The notes under the pieces are model-generated. The model was not told the DNA's origin, ran no database searches, and saw only the letters and a list, made by a program, of their open reading frames with translations. DNA of 64,000 nucleotides. Origin: Stenocarpella maydis. Its lineage: Eukaryota; Ascomycota; Sordariomycetes; Diaporthales; Diaporthaceae. The position numbers were made by a program, and so were the translations under genes. Shown one piece after another: positions 55,134 to 64,000 of this stretch (positions are counted from its first letter, which is position 1; each line of letters opens with the position of its first letter). The stretch covers positions 77,921 to 141,920 of the forward strand of contig NQMI01000012.1 of assembly GCA_002270565.1 (NCBI GenBank). Reading direction: 5' to 3'.

Positions 55134-57233
55134 ATGCCCTCTTCATCTCCTCCTCCTGCTCCCCCTCCCCTTTCCCCACCCCCGTCGCAGTCTCTCGTCG
55201 GCTCCTCAAAGAACAATACTCCTCGTGTCGAGCCCATTACCGCCTTCCCACGCCTCACCATCGCTGCCCACTCCACCTCTACCGACTCCTCGGCCGCCAA
55301 CTCGCCTCGCTTCCCGCTCGCACTGCCACACGCGACCACTTCCGCCTTCACCTCCGCTTCAGGGGCTCTCGCCATACCCCCCTCTCCCGCCACCGACGGC
55401 TCCTCGACTTCACGCGCGAGGAAGGCCACCGTCTCTGATGCCCTTGCCTCCTCCTCCGCCACCACCACCTTTTCCTACCCTACAGACATCGAGATGGACC
55501 CCATAAACCCCAACCCCGTGGGCCACCGCCGCCGACGGAGCAGCCTCATGTCGCCAGCCACCAGCGCACAGGGCCAGCCTTCCGGGAGGGGCACTCACAC
55601 GAGAGGCCCGTCCGTCTCCGCCCAGTTCCACTCGGACGAGCCCAAGATATCAGAAGAGAGCCAGTCTACCATCAAGGACAAGAACGGCGTCATCAGGCAC
55701 CCGGCAAACATCGACTTCTCAGACGAGGATCTGCACGACGACGAGGAGACGGGTCTCACCGCAAAGGAGAGGCGGAGGAAACAGAAGAAGAGGAGACGGA
55801 ATACCCTGCTCGACCAGCGCATAGCACGGGAAAACGTCACAGCAGAGGAGAAGAAGGAGGCGGACCAAACAGTCATCCGAAAACTGGCTGTCAATGGCAC
55901 CCTGATCGGTCTCTGGTATCTCTTTTCGTTGGGCATTTCACTCGTAAGCCAGCTCCCCCAAAACTCGGCGTGATATACTAACTGGACAAACAGTATAACA
56001 AGTGGATGTTTGATACCGCCCGGCTCAACTTCCCCTTCCCGCTCTTCACCACATCAGTACACATGCTTGTACAGTTTACACTCGCCTCTGTCGTTCTGTA
56101 TTGTATACCATCATTGAGGCCGCAAAACACCCCAAAGAACGAGTTCCACGACTCGGAACAAGACCTGGAACCGGATAGGCCGCTCATGACCAAGATGTTC
56201 TACCTCACCCGCATAGGACCCTGCGGTGCGGCCACAGGGCTTGACATTGGATTGGGGAACACATCCCTCAAATTTATCACACTTACATTTTACAGTAAGA
56301 GCAACCCCCTTCCTTACCTCCAACGCGCGTGGACTCGAGCATTGACTGACCTACGCTCTAGCAATGTGCAAGTCTTCATCGCTAGCTTTCGTTCTCATAT
56401 TCGCCTTCATGTTCAGGCTCGAGTCGCCCACATGGAAGTTGGTTGGAATCATCGCCACCATGACCGCAGGGGTGGTCATGATGGTCGCTGGCGAGGTCGA
56501 ATTCAACCTGGCCGGTTTCATCCTCGTCATCTCAGCCGCCTTCTTCTCGGGCTTCCGCTGGGGACTCACGCAGATACTGTTGCTCCGAAACCCGGCAACC
56601 TCGAACCCTTTCTCCAGCATCTTTTTCCTCGCGCCCGTCATGTTCCTAACGCTTATCTGCATCGCCATCCCGACCGAGGGTTTATTTGAGCTTTGGGGAG
56701 GAATGAGGGGTCTGTTTGACGAGTGGGGCTTTGCTGCGCCCCTGCTCGTTCTGTTCCCAGGCACCATCGCCTTTCTCATGACGGCCTCTGAGTTCGCTCT
56801 GCTGCAGCGGACTTCAGTCGTCACGCTCTCGATTGCGGGCATCTTCAAGGAGGTGGTGACAATCTCTACAGCGACGCTCGTTTTCGACGACAAGCTGACC
56901 CCCATCAATATCTCCGGCCTATTCGTCACGATCGGCGCAATCTGCGCCTACAACTATATCAAGATCACCAAAATGCGACGAGATGCGCAGATCGACATCC
57001 ATGGCAGGCGGCCCGACGAGGATGGCGACATGACCAGCCCGAGCTCGAGTGGGACCGATGTCGAAGACGAAGGAGGTGAAGAGACGGGGCTCTTGGCCGC
57101 AAGGCCTAGTGTGGAGGTGGAACAGGGTGACCTTGTGACCGTGGACGGGGATTTTGTTTTCCCGCCCAGGGCATCACAACCTCCGGTACGAGCATCGATG
57201 GACGAGCGGGACAAGTTGGACCGACAGGATTAA
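55134..57233 (+). CDS. triose-phosphate/nucleotide-sugar transporter family (TPT, SLC35-like) protein
   Basis: Drug/metabolite-superfamily transporter, probably in the Golgi or ER membrane. Exons 55134-55943, 55994-56294 and 56362-57233 give 660 residues. A long Ser/Pro/Thr-rich N-terminus (about 1-230), unusual in length, ends in a basic cluster (ERRRKQKKRRRNTL). The TPT core follows: LAVNGTLIGLWYLFSLGISL, YNKWMF, FPFPLFTTSVHMLVQF, CGAATGLDIGLGNTSLKFI, CKSSSLAFVLIFAFMFRLE, FRWGLTQILL, FELWGG and SVVTLSIAGIFKEVVTI. The C-terminus is acidic and cytosolic. The closest remembered relatives are yeast Ymd8 and SLC35C2-type proteins. The frame is open upstream to 54,603, but ATG 55134 is the most plausible start. 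The substrate is unknown. Confidence 0.9.
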
Positions 57234-58836
57234 GGCGACTCCAGCTGCCGCCCATACTCCAACTGAGGGAAAGAAGGAACAGAGATGGAGGACCAGGACA
57301 AAAGGATTCAAGAGATACCCAAAATTTTTCGACAACGCATGCTCGACGCGTCCAGCGAGCGAGCTTCTTTGCATATCACACAGGATATACTGTATATTTT
57401 CACATCATAGATTGGGAGGACCGAAGGGAGGAACTGTTGACAATTGGGTTGAGCTTCTCCCCAGACTGCCTGCTCTGCGGATGCGGGGGGGGGGGTCAAT
57501 GCAAAGTTGCAGAAACTACATATTGTATATTGATAGAGCAACGATGGGGCAGAGAGAGGACCAATCAGATATATCTATCGGATTTGGAGAGCCCCCCAAG
57601 AACTATACTTCCTGAAACAATATGACACAAATTAAAGTGCACTTCCATTGTGCCCTCGTCTCCCAGACGCGAACGATAATGACCGTAGGCAACGAGTGAC
57701 AAGAGAATATCAGTATATCAGTATAGACGGTAGACGGGGATTTTACAGTCGACACGCTACACGTTATACCTACACTAGACGTGTTAATGTGGGGAGGTGT
57801 GGAATTCGGGACCACGGCTGTCACATTTTTAAGCTTATTTCTCAGTTTACCCTCTCTTTTCCCTCAGAACCCCTACCTACCTAGGTACCATTGCCACCAA
57901 CCCCCTCCCTGCAACAAGCAGCACAGAGACGGAGGGACCCTGTTCCCTGGGGCATAAGGATAAGAGGTTTCGGGGAAATAGGAAAAATTAAGAGGGGGGG
58001 GGACCTTCTTACCTATTACTATCGAACCAGGCAAATCACGCAGCCCAACACATGCGAAACAATGCGGGTGCCCTGTGGGCCTGAAACGGGCAACTATCCC
58101 CTTTTTCTTTTAGATTTGTTGACTGCGCTGTCCGGTGCGGGGTTTTGGGTGTGTGCTTTGTTGGCTGTCGTGTGCCGCGAGTCTTTGCCCGCCCTGAGAC
58201 AGGGCGCGTGGGTAGGTGGTGGCACGAAGTGCGTTGTGTGTCCAGATGTCTCGGGGCGGGTGTTGCGGCAGCCGCCTGCAGGTGAGTGGGCCAGCTAGCG
58301 AGCGAGCGCTCTGTGGCGAGGCCTCCCGGGCTGCGGATCTCGGCAGGCGGGGAGAAGCCTGAGAAGTAGGTGGCCCCGTGTGGGGAAAGCCTTCAAAGAA
58401 TATCATACACTACATCCGAGACCACCGTCAGCATCTATTCAATTCACACGCGACACACGGTCGCATGCGCAATCGCTTGCTTGGACTTGGGAGCTACCGG
58501 CATGACAGAGAGGCACAAGCCATTGTGAGAAGGGATCTTGTATGTATGAATTAGAATCAAGACAAGACTAATTCCTCGTTTTCTCCTTCTTTCCGCTGTT
58601 AAAACATGATGTAATCCAGAAGTCAAAAGAAAAAATTGGTGCCCAAGAGGTATTCCGTAACGCCTGACCGTCATACCGTCACCGCCGCTGCATTTCCCTT
58701 CCATTAGCACGGAGTGTGCATGTGTCGTAGATCCCTCGTTTCCTCATCCTCGGCGGCAACCAAATGAACCCGCGTGCCGCACTCGCGATGTTCATAATCA
58801 TTTTTATTACACGCGGCGAGACGCAAATCAACCCTC
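57234..58836. other. convergent intergenic region
   Basis: A 1.6-kb gap between convergent genes with no supported gene. It contains a perfect TACCTAGGTA palindrome at 57,878-57,887. Confidence 0.5.
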
Positions 58837-59481
58837 TCAAGACTTAGCCGGCGGCGGTCCGGGAGGCGGCTCATAGACGTTATCTCCTCCACGCGGGTAG
58901 TACGACGAAGTAGGCTGCTGCAGCGGAATGTCATTGTTATTGTTGTTGTGGTGACCATAGTAGCCCTCATTCGAGTTGAACGTCTGGCCCGTGTACTGCT
59001 GAGGAACGGGGCCCTGGGCGGGCGTGTACTGAGGCGGGGGCGGCTGCTGGTACTGCTGCTGGTTGTTGCCGCCTCCAAACTTGTTTTGGCCGAACCAGCC
59101 GCCGCCGCCGCCGCCGCCGCCGCCGTACTGTGGCTGCTGGTGGGGGCCGCCGTTGTAGTTTGCACCGGGCATCATCCAGCCGGTGCCGTAGCGCGGGTTC
59201 AGGCCCTGCCTCCTGCGGCGGCGGTTGCTGATGCAGCCCCAGATCACGAAGAGGAAGAGGAAGAAGACGATGACGGCGGCGGCGAGGACCCAGCGGCCCC
59301 AGTACGACCAGTTGCTCCGGTAGCAGTTCCCATTCCGATATGAGTAGCCAGAGGGACAGCTGTAGCTGTTGTCGGTTTTGTTAGCATGCGATTTGGGGCA
59401 GGTCCTAAAGGAGAGGAGAGAGCAGCAGGCTCACCCGAATTGTCTAGGGACAAGACCTCCTCCCAGTTCGGGGATGATCAT
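58837..59481 (-). CDS. RCR-family (Congo red resistance / chitin synthesis regulation) membrane protein
   Basis: Exons 59481-59435 and 59365-58837 give 191 residues. A short N-terminus (MIIPELGGGLVPRQFG) is followed by a small lumenal Cys segment (YSCPSGYSYRNGNCYRSNWS), one membrane helix (WVLAAAVIVFFLFLFVIWGC), a basic stop-transfer RRRRR, GLNPRYGTGWM and a Gln/Gly/Pro-rich cytosolic tail with PPPPQYTPAQ and a final PPPGPPPAKS. This is the Rcr1/Rcr2 architecture; yeast members act in the endomembrane system and affect chitin deposition and permease sorting, with PY-type motifs recruiting Rsp5. A (CCG)n run near 59,100-59,130 encodes polyglycine. The first exon is short but carries the only ATG that keeps the frame. 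Confidence 0.85.
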
Positions 59482-60846
59482 GACTGCAGGCGGTCTGTTG
59501 CTTTTTCGGTTGATAATGTTCCCTTGCGATGGGAGTCGCCTGACTGACAGACACTCGATGCAGGTGGTTGTGAAGTTGATGCTATATGCAATGGAAGAAC
59601 CCTTGGGGAACGACAGGCGACTCTGACGTTACTGGGCACGTTACCCTATTAAATGAAGCTTGGGCAGGCGGGCAGTGCATTGGGATGACGCGGACTGACG
59701 AAGAAACATGGATGACGTCCGCCGGACTACCGGTTCGCCGTTTGCAGCACCCCTTCAACCCAGCTTTCCCTCACACTTGAAGACTTGGCAGGCCACAGCA
59801 GCCTCAGTGCGCCACTAACAGCGGCAAGCCTCCAGCCCACCGACTTTCGGTGCGCCAAGTGATGAAGGCTGATAAGTGGTCCGCCTGGCTTGGCAGGCCC
59901 AATCCCAGGACGGAGCCCAGCGTCACTCTGCCCATCCGAGGCCTAAAACAGCGGGAACTGCTCCTCGTCACGCTTGGCCCTGCACGGCCGTCTTGAGCTG
60001 GTCGTTGGTGGCTGTGCTCTCGTCAGGCAAGGCCGGCCCTCGTACTACTGACTTACAGTTCATTCCAAGCGGGGGTCACGTCCAACATACTCTAGGCGCA
60101 GCCACGATGGGATTTGAAATGCCCTCAACTCAACACCCCATTCTGTGGCGAGGCTGATTTGATTCCGCGGCGACACCCCTACACTAAGCGTCAACGAGAA
60201 GTGGACTGGCCACGTTCCATGTGCCATCCTCTCTCCACTCTCCCACTCCTTCGAAACGCCATGGCATGAACCCGGGTTGAGATGATAATACGCTTGTACG
60301 CCCATACGCCACTGCGTTCTGTGCTCACTGTTGACGGGCGGGCTGCTTGCACGCTCCACATCGCCAACCTTGGTGTGACTGCGCCTCAATACTGACTTTT
60401 ACAATCTTGCAGAAAGCCTACCTACCCTATATCGGGACTACCGCATCTACAACTGCCCTGCAGGCAGCAGCAGCAGTTACGGGAGGTTTCGACTACTCGT
60501 GTCTTCACGTGACTCGCATTTATGGCTTATGGGCTTCACCACGAGTGTCCGACAACTGCAGCCGGCCATCAAGTCTCGAAGCCAATTCCAGACATGGCAT
60601 GATTGATAGGTGCCAGCCATACTGCCCTTGATCCGCAGGGTGGTGGGTTGTAATCACCTTCGCAAGCGCCTCGGGGACTCCACGCGATCTGGTGCTCGGC
60701 TTTGCCTACGGACAACAAGCCTCTGCGTCAGCAATACCATCCTGTAATGGACGCCTTGCACGCCCCTTGTGCCACTTGGCTGCCGCCATGTCCTTGTTCC
60801 TGATCTGATTGCCCTATCTGCTCGCGCTGCTTTGTGCCTCCGACCC

Positions 60847-60848
<2 letters not shown>

Positions 60849-60880
<32 letters not shown>
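60849..60880. repeat. 32-nt poly-T tract
   Basis: An uninterrupted run of about 32 T. A non-LTR element tail on the minus strand or simple slippage are both possible. Confidence 0.95.
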
Positions 60881-62053
60881 CCCTTCCGATAAGCCTTGTT
60901 GGACCAGTGGGGCCCAGTATGGTATGGCATTGGACGAGATTTCGCGGGGAATCCAAAAGCTGCGTGTGAGGGCGTCGATACCACCGACCAGTCTGTACTG
61001 ACTTATGGCTGGTTAGCAACACATTTCTGACCTGTATCGGTCAAAGTCTCTGTGGCCATCGGGCAACTTAATCTTGAATGGCTTACAAAATGGCAGAGCC
61101 CAACCTTTGGGTTTCAGGCACGCACAGCATCATGGCAGCATGCTAGGCGAGGGACCGGAAACTTCGCATCAGGACAGGACGGCTCCGAGGCAGTAATGGG
61201 AGGTACCACGCAGGCCGGCCCAAAGCCAGGGCGATAGGATAGGGAGAAATCCCAATTGGCCTTCGGTGTCTCGGGAACATGACGAACATTAACAGCTCGC
61301 TGCCAGTTCTGATGAAGTTTGGAGGTTTTCCGAAACCAGTCACACTGGCCGATGCCATCTCGGTGAGGATACTATCCAGGCGTGCAGTCCTGCAACACCG
61401 AATCTGCAAGCGGCATCGTGGTTAGGAGTCTCCGCCGATCACTGCCTCAACCCAAGTCCAGTTTCAGCATAGGCATCCTTCCCATGCTTCTTCCTACTGT
61501 GGTTTTGGATAGCCGGGCGTTGCCAACGGCCTGTGAGTGCCGCGGCTTCCGCCCACTGCTCCCTTACTCGAGTTAGCACGATACACAAGACATTCCAGGG
61601 CTTCACGGGCGCTTCTCCTACAGTTCTCATGGGGGTATGCGTGGCTTAGACCAGAACTGGCACCGCCGTTTGTGGAAGGTTCCGAAGAGGAGTGAAGATC
61701 ACACGTTCACGCCCAAGTGATACGGGACGAAGATCCAGCTGTGGGGAGGAGGCTTGACTCGGCGTAATCGTATTGACACAAATGGCACGTGCGTGAGGTA
61801 ATCCGCCCTACGATGCAGTCTGGGACGGGCCATGACTTGCATACTATCAAAATACAAGACATATGCTGGCCGACTTGAACGGAGGCGTGCGCAGCAGCTG
61901 CACGGTACGGCCCAAGGTCTGGGTGGCTCCTCTGTTTCTGGCGCAACGTAGGTGCGACTGTCGGGTTAACAACTTTGAACTTCCCTAGTTCATGGGGTAT
62001 GTACAGTTCCACAAATTCCGGAACAATATTGAAGTTGCAGCTTAAATTTCACC

Positions 62054-62837
62054 ATGTCAATACTGATCTCCGGATCGGCGAACCCTTCCGGAGCTCTGAG
62101 GACTGGGCACCCCTACAAGAACTTCGTACTCCGTGTTTCGACCGCCAACTTCGCAGAGGATCTTGTTCGTGCAGCATTCGCGCGCGAAAACCTGAGCCGA
62201 CAGGAACTACCTAGGGACTACTACCACGATGATAACGACGATTTGGCGGCTTACGTTCCCGACCAAGACAAGGTGCCCCGGCCGGCGCAATTCTACCACT
62301 GCCCGTCTCCGATCCGATCGTCGGTCCCGGGTCAACATGGGCTGACGATTTCTTGTGAAGAAACCCCCCAATGGATGCAGCAGAGTTGCATCTCATCCCC
62401 ACGCGCTTGTCCCGGCACGGTGAGCTTCTTCCTGAACGGCACCCCACACCCACGCGTCACGGCCCAGACAGAAGGGAAGGCCAGCTCCAAAGGCGCCTCA
62501 GGACGGGTTACGTACGAGGTTGTGGAGCGCGCAGGTCTTCTAGGCCAGTCCTCCCTGGGCCCCAGTGTCCATCGCGCGTATCGAATCGGAGGGGCTCGGC
62601 ATCATATAGTCACGAGCACGAGAGCTCCGCGATGGCTAGCCTAGCCTCGTGGTTAGAGCTGCCTACACGTGTAGTGTACTTGACCCGGATGCCGCGGATG
62701 TGTCACAGCCTGTCACGGAAGATATTTGGAACTGCGACTATAGTATGCCCCGCATCCCTATAGCAATCCGAATTAACCGGACTCTTCTCGCTTGGGAAAT
62801 TATCAAGGACCGCCTACTCAAGGATACGTCCAGCTAG
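62054..62837 (+). other. unassigned coding-like segment
   Basis: Frame 62054-62644 is open for 196 codons from an ATG (SGSANPSGALRTGHPYKNF, RDYYHDDNDDLAAYVPDQDK). In another frame 62,649-62,837 reads LDPDAADVSQPVTEDIWNCD and IAIRINRTLLAWEIIKDRLL to a TAG and looks protein-like. A third frame shows a short VSIARIESEGLGII run just before it. The pieces could be exons of one gene or a frameshifted relic, but I found no splice solution I trust and no recognisable family. Confidence 0.3.
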
Positions 62838-64000
62838 GTGCCGCTCACCCGCGGTACCGTGGTATTTCTCCTCAGCATTCCTACCAAGCTCGTGGCCCTG
62901 GCGTTCTCGGAGGCTGATGGCATCTGTGGGGGCCCATTTCCACGTTGCCGACGGTACAGTCGGCGAGATTGTACAGTTTTCAACCGCAACCCATCTCCGT
63001 CGTTTCCGTGTTCCACGTGGGTTTTAGCCCGCCAAGAGTCCCACTCCTGCCAACGCTAATCGCATCCCGGGAGAACGAGGGTTCGGAAATGCTCGCGGCG
63101 AGTCGACCATTCTGAGCCATGGCAATCTCCAGATAGTTGCAGGAGGAGCGCCCCATAGGCCTGGGAGGGTCGATACCGGCAGTGCAGCGAGACATAGTGT
63201 TCCTAACTAACCGGAGGAGACACGGCGGCGACCGTCCAACCCCGTCAGCCACTCTATCTGCTTCGTGAAATGGGACGCAAGGGACTTGATATGATGTTGC
63301 ATCACAGACCCTAGCACGAGCGATGGAACATCTCGCCTGCTGGTGATGCACTAACTAGCATAGCTTCCGCGCGTTAAGGTTTCGTCATTGACAGTCGAGT
63401 GGAGGTGTAAAACGTGGAGGGAGACAGTGGGCTCGGTCTGGGAGGGAGCATCCTTTCTTGTCGTGACAACAGGAGCCGGCCACTCTTGGGACCGGGATGG
63501 TGCTTTTCTGCCAAAGTCAAGACTGGCTAGAATACAGTCAACAACCGGGTCACAGGCCTGTGCGAGCCCGGCGCACGGCAGGACTGGCTGATGGCGCCCG
63601 GCCGGGAATGTCACTTAGATTGACAAGGGGTTCGAGCATGATGCCTTGGTCAGGACCACGGGGAAACCTTCAGTCATGCTCGCGGCCGCTCCGTTGCCAT
63701 TGGTGAGCAGGCTTGGGCCGGCGCCCGGGGTGCTCTTCCTTTTCCCTCCTCTGTCCTCGTCAACCAAGACGGCGTGGCGTCGCGGTTTGTGCGCGTCGAT
63801 GAGAAAACCCCGGCAGCCATTCCGCGGCATTCTGTGAGCAACCGTGCGAGGAACGCTCTTGTCCGGTACCGGGAGCGGGACTCGTAAAACATTTCTATTG
63901 ATAGCTGGGGCGAGTTGTGACCTCGGGCGATTATATCGTTTGCTCGGGTCGCGTACGACGTGATGAAATGATCAATCTGCCACTCCCGTCCAAGTCGCCC

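Larger units (their letters stand above)
59482..64000. other. gene-poor right end
   Basis: No gene is identifiable over 4.5 kb. Contents: a poly-T run at 60,849-60,880 and an unassigned coding-like segment near 62.0-62.8 kb. Confidence 0.4.

Noticed and set aside
59876..61630. Several 60-120-codon frames near the right end
   Set aside because: Composition is non-coding and no family features are visible; one is merely poly-Lys from the poly-T tract.
62636..62710. tRNA-like D-arm (CTCGTGGTTAGAG) followed by a CTACACGTGTAG palindrome
   Set aside because: There is no T-loop at the right distance and no acceptor pairing; the stretch also reads as a protein-like frame.

Overview
The window is nuclear DNA of a filamentous ascomycete fungus, most likely a Sordariomycete. 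The genes carry short GT-AG introns (about 50-160 nt) with CTNAC/CTGAC-type branch points. The products are typical of Pezizomycotina: a GAR-domain nucleolin, complex I subunit NUO-12.3, Zn2Cys6 regulators, an RCR cell-wall protein and a TAF1 without bromodomains. The left 2.6 kb is extremely AT-rich and looks like RIP-mutated repeat DNA. The assignment to a class of fungi is inference from gene resemblance, not a search.

Layout. 1-2.6 kb: AT-rich block, probably a decayed retroelement. 2.6-9.3 kb: an allantoate/pantothenate-type MFS permease (-), a frameshifted relic of a DHA2 drug-efflux MFS (+), a NOG2 ribosome-assembly GTPase locus that is clearly broken (-), and a divergent mitoribosomal mS26/PET123-like gene (+). 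9.6-18.6 kb: an Adp1-type ABC transporter (-), a class I/II aminotransferase (+) and a GPI-anchored aspartic protease (+). 18.6-26.6 kb: a gene-poor stretch, a Zn2Cys6 transcription factor (+), a truncated ATP-grasp-like relic (+) and a secreted-looking amidohydrolase (+), then an ankyrin-repeat remnant (-). 27.3-35.6 kb: ARP4 (+), a D-serine dehydratase (-) and TAF1 (+). 35.6-41.8 kb: about 6 kb without a convincing gene. 41.8-49.8 kb: nucleolin (-), NUO-12.3 (+), mL54 (+), TAF7 (-) and TAF3 (+). 49.8-55.1 kb: gene-poor, rich in minisatellites, with two orphan coding-like fragments. 55.1-59.5 kb: a triose-phosphate/nucleotide-sugar-type transporter (+) and an RCR-family membrane protein (-). 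59.5-64 kb: no identifiable gene, one unassigned coding-like segment.

How the genes relate. Three subunits of one complex, TFIID (TAF1, TAF7, TAF3), lie within 17.5 kb. TAF7 and TAF3 are head to head over 678 bp, and the chromatin subunit ARP4 is just to the left. This linkage of general transcription genes is the most striking organisation in the window. Three mitochondrial genes are also present (mS26, NUO-12.3, mL54), the last two in tandem. The left half holds transporters, a regulator and enzymes together with at least three dead gene fragments, so it looks like an evolving accessory region next to a conserved housekeeping block.

I saw no CRISPR arrays, no rRNA and no convincing tRNA. 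Exon boundaries were worked out by eye from reading frame, splice consensus and family resemblance. For every intact gene the summed exon length is a whole number of codons.
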